Origin: Pelagerythrobacter aerophilus
GTDB lineage: Bacteria; Pseudomonadota; Alphaproteobacteria; Sphingomonadales; Sphingomonadaceae
Reading direction: 5' to 3'
NCBI RefSeq assembly: GCF_003581645.1
Contig: NZ_QXFK01000019.1
Span: 62,001 to 126,000 of the forward strand
DNA: 64,000 bases
Shown: positions 41,141 to 49,963 of the stretch, in pieces
How positions within the stretch are numbered: position 1 is the stretch's first letter
How the letters are laid out: every line of letters starts with the position of its first letter
Position numbers and translations under genes: made by a program
Notes under the pieces: model-generated
Told to the model about the DNA's origin: nothing
Database searches by the model: none
The model's input: the letters and a program-made list of their open reading frames with translations, nothing else

Positions 41141-42171
41141 TTCTGCGCTTCCAGGAAAGCGGCGATATGGCCGAGTTCCTCGGCGGAGAGCCGGTCGTAG
41201 CTCGGCATGCGGTTGCCGGGTTTGATCGATTGGCTGTCGGCAATCCACCCGATCATCGTACCGCGATGATTGGGTAGGATGCCGGCGCCCAGGCTCAGCC
41301 GGCTGCCGACGTGGGTGAGGTCGGGGCCGGCGAGGCCGTTCGCCTCGGTGCCGGCGATGCGGTGGCAGGCGGCGCAGCCGGTATCGCGGAACAGCCTCCA
41401 CCCCTGGGCGGGGTCGTAGCGCTGGGGCGCGGCGGGGTCGCGCGGGACATCGGCCGGTGCTCCCGGCACCATGCCGGGCGAGACCGATTCCGCCTGCCGC
41501 GCCGCGTGGGCCGCCAGCCAGCGATCATAGTCCGCTGCTTCATGGACCTGGGTTACGAACCCCATCAGCGCGTGGGGTCCGCCGCAATATTCCGCGCAGA
41601 CGCCGCCGAACCTGCCGGTCCGGCTCGCTTCGACCCGCAGTTGATTGATCCGCCCCGGCACCATGTCCATCTTGCCCGAAAGATGCGGTATCCAGAGGCT
41701 GTGAACCACGTCCGCCGAGCGCAGTTCGAGCACCACGGGCCGATCCAGCGGCAGATGCAACTCGTTTGCGTCGCGCACGATCACGCGGCCTGCGGGGTCG
41801 AGATACTCTACGCGGAACCACCATAGCTCGCCCGTGACCCGCACGCGGGCTTCGCGGCCGGTGATCGGCTCGGTCAGCGATGCGGTGAGCGCCAGCCCCC
41901 AGATCAGCAGGCCGGTGAGGACCACGGCCGGAAAGGCGATCCCGCCGATCCACACGGCCTTCTCGCCACCCAGTTTCTCCCGCCAGCGCTCCGGCCCCTT
42001 GATCGCGACGTAGAGCGCGGCGATCACGATCCCGGTGACCAGCACCCCCATGGCGAACAGCGCCCAGGCCAGCGTCGTGATACTGCTCGCATAGGGCCCC
42101 GCCGGGTCGAGCACGGGCGGCGGCCAGCCCCACAGCGCCTCCATGATGCCGGACGCTGCGCCCTTATTCAT
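41137..42171 (-). CDS. ctaC: cytochrome c oxidase subunit II with haem c domain
   Basis: A 344-residue subunit. Two N-terminal membrane helices; then a cupredoxin domain with the CuA site (VVHSLWIPH for the first His; CAEYCGGPHALM for the two Cys, His and Met). A C-terminal cytochrome c domain follows, with CAACH and a distal methionine in NRMPSYDRLS. This is the caa3 layout, where the extra haem takes electrons directly. No lipobox is apparent. Coupled by GTGA overlap to subunit I and overlapping the upstream cytochrome gene by 8 bp. Confidence 0.93.
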   Translation of the reverse strand: MNKGAASGIMEALWGWPPPVLDPAGPYASSITTLAWALFAMGVLVTGIVIAALYVAIKGPERWREKLGGEKAVWIGGIAFPAVVLTGLLIWGLALTASLTEPITGREARVRVTGELWWFRVEYLDPAGRVIVRDANELHLPLDRPVVLELRSADVVHSLWIPHLSGKMDMVPGRINQLRVEASRTGRFGGVCAEYCGGPHALMGFVTQVHEAADYDRWLAAHAARQAESVSPGMVPGAPADVPRDPAAPQRYDPAQGWRLFRDTGCAACHRIAGTEANGLAGPDLTHVGSRLSLGAGILPNHRGTMIGWIADSQSIKPGNRMPSYDRLSAEELGHIAAFLEAQK

Positions 42172-42565
42172 CGTTCATTCCATAGAGATAGGCCGCAACA
42201 TCCTGTGCCTCGGCGGCCGTGATCGGCATCGCCGGCATGGTCGAGCCCGGCTTCGCGGCCGGCGCATCGCGGACGAAGGCCGCCAGATTGCCGGGCGTGT
42301 TGGGCAGTGCGCCGGCGATCAGACCGACATCGTCGAATCCCTCCAGCGAAGGCCCGGCACGCCCTTGCGGCCAGTCGATGCCGGGCATCACGTGGCAGGA
42401 CCCGCACGAGACGCGCTCGATCACCGCCCTGCCGCGTTCGGCGGCGTCGGCGGACAGCGACGTTCGGTCATCGGGCGGCGGCTTGCACGCGACCACCGTC
42501 AGCAAAGTCGCCACTGCGATTTGCCATACTCGACGAGATCCGATCGTTGCATCGCGCTCCCCCAT
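42164..42565 (-). CDS. small lipoprotein c-type cytochrome
   Basis: A 133-residue monohaem cytochrome. A signal with a lipobox-like VVAC near residue 27 suggests a lipid anchor in the periplasm. The haem site is SCGSCH, with an axial methionine in GSTMPAMPIT and the C-terminal helix AAEAQDVAAYLYG. It is the first gene of the oxidase operon and overlaps ctaC by 8 bp, so it is the likely local electron donor to the caa3 oxidase. The start at 42565 has no clear ribosome site and is the less certain part of the call. Confidence 0.83.
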   Translation of the reverse strand: MGERDATIGSRRVWQIAVATLLTVVACKPPPDDRTSLSADAAERGRAVIERVSCGSCHVMPGIDWPQGRAGPSLEGFDDVGLIAGALPNTPGNLAAFVRDAPAAKPGSTMPAMPITAAEAQDVAAYLYGMNDE

Positions 42566-42609
42566 CAGACTGGGGAACCGTTCACGCCCGGCGCCGGTTC
42601 CTGCCCACG

Positions 42610-43335
42610 ATGGGGAGAGTGAAGAACACGACCTTCGCAATGGCCGCGACAATGCTCTCCACGGGCTGCACCGACACGGCGCCCGTCGCCAATCCTTTCG
42701 AGCAGAGCGGCGAACTGATCGCCCTGTCCGGCGGCGATGCCGGCGCCGCCAACGCCTGCATCGTCTGCCACGGAATGGAAGGAGAAGGCGACGGCGAGCT
42801 GACGCCTCAGCTGGCCGGGCTCGACCCGGGCTATTTCGTCCGCCAACTCGAGCTCTACGAGGCAGGCCAGCGCCGGCACCCGGAAATGGAGGCAATCGCC
42901 GCACGCCTTTCGTGGGATGCGCGCAATGCCGTCGCGAGCTATTATGCCGAAATGGAGCCGCCGCCCGGCGCTGCCGCGAACAGGCAAGCCTGCACTGCCG
43001 CTGCGCGGCAACTCGTCTTCTCGGGCGATCCCTCCCGCGACCTGCCGGCCTGCACCGCGTGCCACGGCCGCGATCTCGCAGGCGCGGGTGCTGCCGGGCC
43101 GCCGCTCGCCTGGCAAACGGCGGCCTATAACGAGAGCCAGTTGCGCGCCTGGCGCAGCGGCCGTCGCTACGGCGATCCCCAGGGAGCGATGGGCGAGGTC
43201 AGTCGCCTTTTGCACGAACGGGAACTTCGAGCTGTGGCGGCGTGTGCTGCGCGCCTGCCGGATGCGACGCATCGTCGGGAACCTCGGGCAGCATCCCTTC
43301 TAGAACATCGTCACGATCCCAGAAATGGTGCTTGA
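42610..43335 (+). CDS. dihaem cytochrome c (c4-like), probable lipoprotein
   Basis: A 241-residue periplasmic cytochrome with two haem sites, CIVCH (~55) and CTACH (~155), arranged like cytochrome c4. A lipobox-like LSTGC near residue 20 suggests a lipid anchor. It is divergent from the oxidase operon with only 44 bp between starts, so the promoters must overlap. After the expected end of the second domain (LRAVAACAARLP) the frame runs on for ~25 arginine-rich residues over the 3' end of the convergent cytochrome b gene (137-bp overlap). That tail may be an artefact of losing an earlier stop. Probably an electron carrier to the caa3 oxidase. Confidence 0.8.
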   Translation: MGRVKNTTFAMAATMLSTGCTDTAPVANPFEQSGELIALSGGDAGAANACIVCHGMEGEGDGELTPQLAGLDPGYFVRQLELYEAGQRRHPEMEAIAARLSWDARNAVASYYAEMEPPPGAAANRQACTAAARQLVFSGDPSRDLPACTACHGRDLAGAGAAGPPLAWQTAAYNESQLRAWRSGRRYGDPQGAMGEVSRLLHERELRAVAACAARLPDATHRREPRAASLLEHRHDPRNGA

Positions 43336-43870
43336 CCGCCGCGACCGCGTGCACCGGGATCAGCAACGTCAGCAGGATCACACCGGCCGCATGGGCGTCC
43401 TCCGACCAGTCGAGCAGCCATAGGCGCCATTCGGGCGTCAGGTCCGCAAAGGGCATCGGCGGCACCTCGACCAGCCCGGCCAGCCTGAGCGGCATCGGCG
43501 GATCGATCGACGACCACATGATCCATCCGGTCAGCGGCAGGATCACGAACAAGGCGTAGAAGATGATGTGCAGGGCGTGGGCCATCGAGGTCTTCCAGCC
43601 CATCTTGTCGGCTGCATTGATCGGGCCCGGCACCATGAGCCGCCAGAGAAGCCGCAGCGCGCCCAGCAACAGCAGCGTCAGCCCGATCTCGCTGTGCAGC
43701 CGGTAAGCCTCGATCTTGTCGGCGCCGACCGGATAGCGCTGCATCATCCAGCCGGAGACGAGCTGGAATATGACCACCGCCGCCATGACCCAGTGGAAGG
43801 CGACTCCGACGGGCGTGTAGCGGCCGCGGCCGCGATAGTCCTCCGCCCACTCGGCGATGGTCTCCCTCAC
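43199..43870 (-). CDS. cytochrome b561-family membrane protein
   Basis: A 223-residue four-helix b-type cytochrome. Haem-ligating histidines are seen in GVAFHWVMAAVV, YRLHSEIGLTLLL, AHALHIIFYALFVILPLTG and VHAVAAVKHHFWD. GTG 43870 overlaps the CtaG stop (GTGA), giving VRETIAEW. The C-terminus after KHHFWDRDD is a polar tail that overlaps the convergent cytochrome c4-like gene. The family moves electrons between quinol or superoxide and periplasmic carriers. Its place suggests a role beside the caa3 oxidase. Confidence 0.86.
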   Translation of the reverse strand: MRETIAEWAEDYRGRGRYTPVGVAFHWVMAAVVIFQLVSGWMMQRYPVGADKIEAYRLHSEIGLTLLLLGALRLLWRLMVPGPINAADKMGWKTSMAHALHIIFYALFVILPLTGWIMWSSIDPPMPLRLAGLVEVPPMPFADLTPEWRLWLLDWSEDAHAAGVILLTLLIPVHAVAAVKHHFWDRDDVLEGMLPEVPDDASHPAGAQHTPPQLEVPVRAKGD

Positions 43871-44616
43871 CGAAGGGACTCCACAGTGGGCATGCGAAAC
43901 AGCCTGCGGAACAGGATCGCCATCGCCGCCAGCAGGTAGATCAGCGATCCCGGGGCCCACATCACCACACCTCCGATCTGCTGGTCCTCCAGCGAGGTGA
44001 AGCCCCAGGGCTGCGTGGTCAGGAGGTGCGGTTCGTAGATAGGCCGCGGCACGAACGTCAGCAGCGCGCCGAGCAGCCCCATCAGGACCATTGCCACCAG
44101 CAGGCTGGCGACCGCACCGGCGGCGGGCGCCCGCATCAGCTTGGCCCACCAGACGGCCGAGGAGAGGGTGATCGAGAGCTGCATCGCCCAGAACAGGCCA
44201 TCATGCGAAAGCGCCCCGGCGTAGAGCGCAGGCGCATGCCACGCCCAAAACACCAGCGCCTGAATGGCCGTCCAGATAGCCAACGATCCCGACAAGCGCA
44301 GCAAGGTTCCGCCCCACAGGATCACGACCAGGGGCGCGGCCACGAACACGAGCGCCAGATGATGCACTACCCGCGCGGTAAACAGCGCCGCGCTCAGCGC
44401 GCAGAACGGCGAAACGAAAAGCACAAGAACCGCTAGTACGAGACCGGCGAAGGCCGCGTCCCGGGTCCGGTCTCGCGGGGTGAGCAGGGTGTGCGCCGCC
44501 GCGGCAATCGCTATCGCGGCAAGCAGCCACGGGTCCCAGTTCCAGCGCGAGGCGAGTTCGGCAGGTTCCGGCGCGGAGCCGCACCAGGTGAGCCAGATCT
44601 GCGCCCTGCCAGCCAT
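43867..44616 (-). CDS. ctaG: caa3-type cytochrome c oxidase assembly factor CtaG
   Basis: A 249-residue protein with about seven membrane helices and the signature histidines of CtaG_Caa3 (VVHHLALVFVAAPLVV; FWAWHAPALYAGAL). It is needed for assembling caa3-type oxidases, probably in copper delivery. The ATG at 44616 is preferred over a TTG three bases earlier. It is followed by the cytochrome b561-like gene with GTGA overlap. Found next to, but not in the same transcript as, the oxidase structural genes. Confidence 0.87.
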   Translation of the reverse strand: MAGRAQIWLTWCGSAPEPAELASRWNWDPWLLAAIAIAAAAHTLLTPRDRTRDAAFAGLVLAVLVLFVSPFCALSAALFTARVVHHLALVFVAAPLVVILWGGTLLRLSGSLAIWTAIQALVFWAWHAPALYAGALSHDGLFWAMQLSITLSSAVWWAKLMRAPAAGAVASLLVAMVLMGLLGALLTFVPRPIYEPHLLTTQPWGFTSLEDQQIGGVVMWAPGSLIYLLAAMAILFRRLFRMPTVESLR

Positions 44617-44695
44617 CAAGGATCAACCGCCGCCCTCATACGTCTCCCAACGCCGGGCACGGCACCTGGTTTCGCGAAACATCCCGATGGCAGCG

Positions 44696-44727
44696 CCGGG
44701 CCCGGCCCCTCGCGAGGCCGAGCCCGG
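44696..44727 (-). terminator. GC hairpin after the MFS gene
   Basis: CCGGGC (44696-44701) pairs with GCCCGG (44722-44727), with inner GGCC pairing and a CTCGCGAG palindromic loop. It lies 21 bp past the stop of the minus-strand MFS gene. No T run follows, so termination is uncertain. Confidence 0.35.
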
Positions 44728-44748
44728 TCGAAGTCCGTCATCGGGCGG

Positions 44749-46098
44749 TCAGCTCGCGAGCTGCTCCACCGCGCGGCGGTAGTGCGGCAGCGCCGCAACC
44801 AGCATGATCAGGATCAGCGGCAGCGTGACGGCGCCGGTGATCGCGATCGAGTAGCGCAGCGCGCCCTGGTCGCCGAAGCCGAAGTCGGTGATCGCCGCGA
44901 TGACGCTCGCGCCCAGACCCATGCCGAGCAGGTTGACCGCCAGCAGCGCAATCGCCGTGACCTGCCCGCGAAGCTGGTTCGGCGTCACGTCCTGGATCGC
45001 GGCCAGCATCACTCCTTGCGAGGCCTGTCCGATCAGCGTTCCCAGCGCCATCATCGCCAGCGCGAGCGTTGCGCTCGGCATCAGCGGCGCCAGGATCAGG
45101 GGAAAGCCCTTCAGAAGCGTCGAGAACAGGACGATGCGCATGTTCGCGTCGGCCCGTCCCGAATGCATCAATCGCCCGGAGAGCCACCCGCCGAACAGCG
45201 TGCCCACAGTGCCGAACACCAGCATGACTCCGCCGTAGTAGATACCCACGTCGCCGGGGCTCATGCTGTAAGTGCGGATGAGGAACGTCGGGAACCACAG
45301 CGCTGTACCGATGGCAAGCAGCGCGATCAGTCCGAGCGAGCCGATCAACGAGCCGAACAGCACCTTGCGCTGCATCACGTAGTCGAACCCCTCGCGCAGC
45401 GTGCTCTGTTGCGCCAGCTCCTTCGCCAGTTCCTGGCGTGGCGGCTCGCGGATCAGGAGCATTGCCGCCGCGATCAGCACGCCCGGCGCGGCGACGCAGA
45501 GGAACACTGCTTGCCACGGCTCGAAATCGCCGAGCAGAGGCAGGATGAGCCCGCCCTGATCGGTAAAGTGGGTGATCAGCCAGCCGCCGATCAGCAGCGC
45601 GAGCCCTCCACCGATCGGATAGCCGATTGCATAGAAGCTGATCGCCAGCGCCCGCCGCTTGCGTTCGAAATAATCGCTGATCAGCGAATAGGCGGTCGGG
45701 CTCAGCGTCGCCTCGCCCACGCCCACGCCGACGCGGGCGATGAACAGGCCGACGAAGCTGCTCGCAAAGCCGCACATCGCGGTCATCAGCGACCAGAACA
45801 GCACACCCCAGAAGATCAGCATCGAACGGCGCTTCGCACGATCGACGTAGCGGCCGATGGGGAGCGCGGCCATGGAATAGAGGATCGAGAAGGCGAAGCC
45901 CTGCAGCAGCCCCATCTCGAAGTCGGACAGGCCGAGATCTCTCTGGATCGGCTCGACCATCAGCGTCAGCACGCGCGCGTCGATCGCGCTGAAGCAATAG
46001 CCGACGAACAGGATCGCGACCACCAGCCAGCGGAAAGCGCCGCCCCGATGCGGAGCGGCGCCATCCCCTGCCGATAGCGTTGGTGACGCGGCTACCAT
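44749..46098 (-). CDS. MFS transporter
   Basis: A 449-residue permease with twelve predicted membrane helices. The first helix pair carries the family loop GRYVDRAKRRSMLIFWG. GVGVGEATLSPTAYSLISDYF is typical of the spinster/hexuronate-like group found in sphingomonad catabolic clusters, where members often import aromatic or steroid-like acids. It is the last gene of a minus operon: its ATG overlaps the SDR stop. The likely substrate is an intermediate or starting compound of the neighbouring pathway; the direction (import or export) is not known. Confidence 0.88.
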   Translation of the reverse strand: MVAASPTLSAGDGAAPHRGGAFRWLVVAILFVGYCFSAIDARVLTLMVEPIQRDLGLSDFEMGLLQGFAFSILYSMAALPIGRYVDRAKRRSMLIFWGVLFWSLMTAMCGFASSFVGLFIARVGVGVGEATLSPTAYSLISDYFERKRRALAISFYAIGYPIGGGLALLIGGWLITHFTDQGGLILPLLGDFEPWQAVFLCVAAPGVLIAAAMLLIREPPRQELAKELAQQSTLREGFDYVMQRKVLFGSLIGSLGLIALLAIGTALWFPTFLIRTYSMSPGDVGIYYGGVMLVFGTVGTLFGGWLSGRLMHSGRADANMRIVLFSTLLKGFPLILAPLMPSATLALAMMALGTLIGQASQGVMLAAIQDVTPNQLRGQVTAIALLAVNLLGMGLGASVIAAITDFGFGDQGALRYSIAITGAVTLPLILIMLVAALPHYRRAVEQLAS

Positions 46099-46961
46099 GC
46101 GGAAGGCGGGTCCTGCCGAGCAAGGATCTGCTCGGTCCGGACGGCGATCATCTTGTCGCCGTCCGGATTGTCCGGGATCAGCCAGAAGCGTCCCGACCGG
46201 ACGCCAGCGAGGGCGAATTCGGCAACTTCCTCCGGCTCGGTCAGCTTCATCTGCAGACCGGTCGTTTTCAGCAAATCGTCCATCGTGCGGTAGGCGACCT
46301 TCTTCTGATCTTCATTGTCGACATACTGCGCCGGTCGCACTTCGCCAGACGCAAGAATTCCGGTGTTCACCGTATGCGGTCCCGGGAACAAGATCGCGGC
46401 CCGCAGCTTGCCGCCTTCGCGCAGCAATTGCTGGTGCAGCACTTCGGAAATGCTCGTCACCGCCGCCTTGGTCGCCGCGTAGATCGGTGTGTTGGGCAGC
46501 GAACGGAGCCCGCCGTTGGTGGACGAGGTGTTGATCACCACCCCTTCCTCTCCGGCGGCGAGCATCCGCGGCACGAAGGCGGCGATCCCGTGGACCACGC
46601 CGAGGACATTGACGTCGAGTCCCCAGCGCCAGTCGCTCATGGGAATGTCCCACATCTTCTTGGCCGCCTCGCCCAGACCGACTCCTGCGTTGTTGAACAG
46701 CAGGTGGACGGTCGGAAACTCCGCGAAGACCTTTTCCGCCAGCGCGCGCACGTCCTCCTCGCGGGTCACGTCGCAGGCCATGCCGAGCACGCGGCCGCTG
46801 CCGGCACCCTCGATCGCGCTGCGCGTCGCCTCGATCCGCCCGGGATCGATGTCGACGATCACGACATGCGCGCCCTGCTCAGCAAGCTGCGTGCAGAGGC
46901 ACTTGCCGACGCCGCTGGCTCCGCCGGTAACGACCGCGACGCGGCCCGAGAAATCCTGCAT
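46092..46961 (-). CDS. SDR-family oxidoreductase
   Basis: A 289-residue short-chain dehydrogenase. The cofactor motif is VVTGGASGVGK, with NNAGVGLGEA, the catalytic serine in INTSSTNGG, and Tyr-Lys in YAATKAAV. The C-terminus is longer than usual (LTEPEEVAEFALAGVRSGRFWLIPD). DIDPGRIEATR after strand two has an aspartate, which favours NAD+. Start 46961 overlaps the ADC-family stop (TGATG). It is in the operon with the ADC-family protein and MFS transporter; a hydroxyl or ketone on the cluster's substrate is the presumed target. Confidence 0.88.
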   Translation of the reverse strand: MQDFSGRVAVVTGGASGVGKCLCTQLAEQGAHVVIVDIDPGRIEATRSAIEGAGSGRVLGMACDVTREEDVRALAEKVFAEFPTVHLLFNNAGVGLGEAAKKMWDIPMSDWRWGLDVNVLGVVHGIAAFVPRMLAAGEEGVVINTSSTNGGLRSLPNTPIYAATKAAVTSISEVLHQQLLREGGKLRAAILFPGPHTVNTGILASGEVRPAQYVDNEDQKKVAYRTMDDLLKTTGLQMKLTEPEEVAEFALAGVRSGRFWLIPDNPDGDKMIAVRTEQILARQDPPSAW

Positions 46962-47761
46962 CAGGCCGCCTTTCGCTGGCCGAGTTCGATGCCGGCGTTG
47001 CGCGGATCGTCCATCCGGCCGACCCAGTGCGGCGCGATCCACTCGCCCGGCACCGTGCGCAAGAGCTGACCGCCGGTGGCCGTGCCGCCTTCGACGTACT
47101 GCATGTCGAGGAGCTTGCGGACCGGAATGTCGGCGAGCGGATCCCACGGCGACTCGCGCAGGGTGATCGTGCCGTTCATCGCGCGGCGGTCGGTGTATTT
47201 GCGCTGCCAGTTCAGGCGCGTGAGGAACACGTCGCCGTCGAACTCGTCCGGCGTGCTGATCGAGGGCAGCCCCTTGTAGCAGAAGATGTGCTCCTCGAAC
47301 TCGAGCGGCTCGTCGATCTTGTCGCCGATCGCGCCCTCGATCTCGAAATAGGGGATGCCGTGGCGCGTGCAGGTCGCGCGGATGCGGTCGCCGTCGCGCT
47401 CGAAATGGGTCTCGGCGATCTTCTTCGGCTCGCCGTAGCGTTCGCGGCCCGAAGTGACGACGCTTTCGCCCTCCATCGCCATGTGGAAGCAGTAGGCGCC
47501 CGGAGCGCCCTCGTGCGTGCAGGGAACGGTCGCGGTGAGCGCACCGATCTCGATCGTCTCGTCCTCGCTCCGGTGCATCGCGACGTGGACCATCTGCAGC
47601 CAGATCTCCGGTCGCTCGAGCGCTTCGAGCGGGCGCGGCAGCAGGGCGTCGATCACCTCGCGGTCGGTCTCGTAGGTCGCGCGGACGCCGTAGACAGTGT
47701 TGCGCAGCATGCCCGCCCCACGGTTATCGCTCGGACCCTCGACATAGCGGAGCCTGGACAT
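46961..47761 (-). CDS. acetoacetate decarboxylase-family protein
   Basis: A 266-residue protein with the ADC fold. The segment RERYGEPKKIAETHFERDGD contains the lysine pair where Schiff-base chemistry occurs in acetoacetate decarboxylase, and LLPRPLEALERPEIWLQM is the typical N-terminal part. Family members also include hydratase-aldolases, so true decarboxylation is not assured. It lies between the KshA-like oxygenase and an SDR, in the same direction with a 62-bp gap from the former. Such ADC-like proteins recur in sphingomonad clusters for polycyclic compounds. Confidence 0.8.
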   Translation of the reverse strand: MSRLRYVEGPSDNRGAGMLRNTVYGVRATYETDREVIDALLPRPLEALERPEIWLQMVHVAMHRSEDETIEIGALTATVPCTHEGAPGAYCFHMAMEGESVVTSGRERYGEPKKIAETHFERDGDRIRATCTRHGIPYFEIEGAIGDKIDEPLEFEEHIFCYKGLPSISTPDEFDGDVFLTRLNWQRKYTDRRAMNGTITLRESPWDPLADIPVRKLLDMQYVEGGTATGGQLLRTVPGEWIAPHWVGRMDDPRNAGIELGQRKAA

Positions 47762-47823
47762 AAGACTTCTCCTCTCTCGTTCGTTCTGTTCGAAATTTCT
47801 GGCCGCACCCGGCCGCGCCGTGC

Positions 47824-48834
47824 CTATTCGGCAGCGACGCTCAGCCGGCCGCCTTCCGGACCCTCGGCATAGAACTGCTCGAAGTACCGGCGGAAACGCA
47901 GGATCGGGCCGTCGCCGTCGCACAGGTAGGGCTGCGCGCGGTGGATCTTGTGCTCCCAGATCGGAATGTCGCCTTCGACGCCCTTCTGGCCGCAGGTGTT
48001 GGCGATCGCTTCCTGCACCACCTTCTCCTCCATCGAGCCGGGCTCGACTTTGGGGTGCGTGAAGCAGAAGCGCAGTTCGACGTCGTCGGCCTCGACCGGG
48101 GTGGCGAGAACCAGCAGGCTCAACTCAACCAGGCCCTTGAGGCGGGTGAACTTCTGCCCTGCGCCGTTCTGCACGGTCTCCACCGAGTACGGCACTTCCT
48201 TGACCTCGCCCGAAGGCAACGGGATCGTGCGGTGGCCGTGCACGAACGAATGGCGGCGCACGCCTTCGTACTTGGTTTCGCCCTCGGGCACCGCGTCCAT
48301 CGAGTGAACGTAGGCGAAGTGGGCGACATCGACGCCGTTCTCGGCGATCTCCTGCGGATTGCTGGCGAAGCGCCATTCGCGCTTGGTCGGCGCGGCCCAT
48401 TCCGGGTCCACGAATTCGGGATAGTCGAGCACGTCGAACTCGGGTGCGACGTCGTCGGGGTGGTACCACGCCCAGATCACACCGGAATTTTCGGTGACGG
48501 GATAGGATTGCGCCAGCGGCTCACGCTTCGCGCGCGGCGGGAAGGCTTTGGCATAGGGAATCTTCGAACAGAATCCGTCGGGCCGGAACTGCCAGGCATG
48601 GAACGGGCAGCGGATGGAATCGCCTTCGACCCGCCCGCCATAACCGAGATGCGCGCCGAGGTGCGGACAGTAGGCGTCGAGCAGGCCGGCCTCGCCCTGC
48701 TCGTTGCGGAACAGCACCAGATCGCGGCCGAAATAACGGAGCGGCTTCACGTCGCCTACGGCAAGGTCCGACGAATAGCCCACGCAGAACCAGCCGAACG
48801 GGATGGGCATGGGGAAACGTTCCACCTGGGGCAC
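47824..48834 (-). CDS. Rieske oxygenase, KshA-like
   Basis: A 336-residue oxygenase component. The Rieske 2Fe-2S ligands are in CPHLGAHLG and CPFHAW. The mononuclear iron site is in ENGVDVAHFAYVHS (Asp-x2-His-x4-His). The C-terminus (PIWEHKIHRAQPYLCDGDGP then RRYFEQFY) parallels 3-ketosteroid 9alpha-hydroxylase KshA, which opens ring B of steroids. I start at GTG 48834, 8 bp after AGAGAGG; the frame continues upstream without support. No reductase is encoded in the window. The substrate is inferred as steroid-like from similarity and from the HIP-type genes that follow. Confidence 0.82.
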   Translation of the reverse strand: MPQVERFPMPIPFGWFCVGYSSDLAVGDVKPLRYFGRDLVLFRNEQGEAGLLDAYCPHLGAHLGYGGRVEGDSIRCPFHAWQFRPDGFCSKIPYAKAFPPRAKREPLAQSYPVTENSGVIWAWYHPDDVAPEFDVLDYPEFVDPEWAAPTKREWRFASNPQEIAENGVDVAHFAYVHSMDAVPEGETKYEGVRRHSFVHGHRTIPLPSGEVKEVPYSVETVQNGAGQKFTRLKGLVELSLLVLATPVEADDVELRFCFTHPKVEPGSMEEKVVQEAIANTCGQKGVEGDIPIWEHKIHRAQPYLCDGDGPILRFRRYFEQFYAEGPEGGRLSVAAE

Positions 48835-48982
48835 GATCACTATCCTCTCTTCTCCGGCGTTGCTCGCCCGCCCGGCGAACACACCTGTCTGTTCGTTGGA
48901 TGGCAGAATAACCGCTGGGGTCCGGTGCGGAAGGCTTCGGTCGCGCACTCTTCGTGCATGTGAGCGGACAATCGCGAACCGC

Positions 48983-49888
48983 TTAGTAACGCGCCGCCAG
49001 CTTGGCCGCGAGCGACGGGCGGACCTTCTCGCGGTTCACGTAACGCACGAGGAAATCGATGAAGGCGCGGGTCGAGGCGGCCATGATCCCTGGCGAGTAA
49101 ACGACCCAACACTCGCGATCGAAATAGGCCCAATCCTCCTCCAGCGCGAGCACCGTCCCGTCGGCCAGGCCTTGCCGCATGATCGAGATCGGCAGGCTGG
49201 CTATGCCGATGCCCTGCCGCACCGCGCTGCGCAGCGAGATCCCGCTGTTGCTGCGCCAGCGCGGCGAGACCTTGACCTCGACATCGTCGTTGAACCGCAT
49301 GGTGGCGGTGAGGTCGGTCAGGCAGTCGTGATTGCGCAGATCGGCCGGTTTGGAGGGCCAGCCCTTGCGCTCGACATAGTCGGGCGAGGCGCAGAGGCAG
49401 TATGACAAGTACCCGAACATGCGGGCGCGCAGGCTCGAGCTGGGCAGATTGCCGTAGCGGATGACGACGTCGTACTGCTCCTGCGAGATCTCGTTCTCGT
49501 CGAGATAGGCGATCGCCTCGATCACGACGGCCGGGTTCTCGCGGCTGAACTCGGCGAGCATCATCGACATGAAGTCGGAGCCGAAGATGTCGCTCAGCCC
49601 TACCCGCAGGCGCCCGACCGGCTCGGAACTGTAGCGAGCGACCCGGCGCTCCACCTGTTCGAGCCGGTCCTGCAGCTCAGAGCATTCGGCGTAGAAGCTC
49701 TTGCCCGCGCCCGTCAGCGACAACCGCCGGGTGGTGCGCACGAGAAGCTGCACGCCCAGGCGTTGCTCCAGTTCCTGCACGGTCTTGCTGACGAAGGACT
49801 TGGAGACGCCCAGCTTCTCGCCGGCAGCAGTGAAGCTGCCGTGGCGTACGACCGCCAGAAATTCTTCGATGCCGCGCCAGTTGGACAT
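48983..49888 (-). CDS. LysR-family transcriptional regulator
   Basis: A 301-residue regulator. The N-terminal winged HTH reads FLAVVRHGSFTAAGEKLGVS and KSFVSKTVQELEQRLG. The effector-binding domain begins GRLRVGLSDIFGSDFMSMML. It stands between the amidohydrolase and the KshA-like gene, all on the minus strand. It is the only transcription factor in the 44749-64000 island, and so the best candidate for inducing it. It belongs to the CrgA-like branch (SLTGAGKSFYAEC). The 148-bp gap before the Rieske gene probably holds the target promoter. Confidence 0.9.
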   Translation of the reverse strand: MSNWRGIEEFLAVVRHGSFTAAGEKLGVSKSFVSKTVQELEQRLGVQLLVRTTRRLSLTGAGKSFYAECSELQDRLEQVERRVARYSSEPVGRLRVGLSDIFGSDFMSMMLAEFSRENPAVVIEAIAYLDENEISQEQYDVVIRYGNLPSSSLRARMFGYLSYCLCASPDYVERKGWPSKPADLRNHDCLTDLTATMRFNDDVEVKVSPRWRSNSGISLRSAVRQGIGIASLPISIMRQGLADGTVLALEEDWAYFDRECWVVYSPGIMAASTRAFIDFLVRYVNREKVRPSLAAKLAARY

Positions 49889-49963
49889 GCGTTCTCCCGT
49901 GCGGCGACGCTTAGCATCGCCGCCCGGGAAAACAATCGGTCCGGACTTGGTGGCCAGCTTGGC

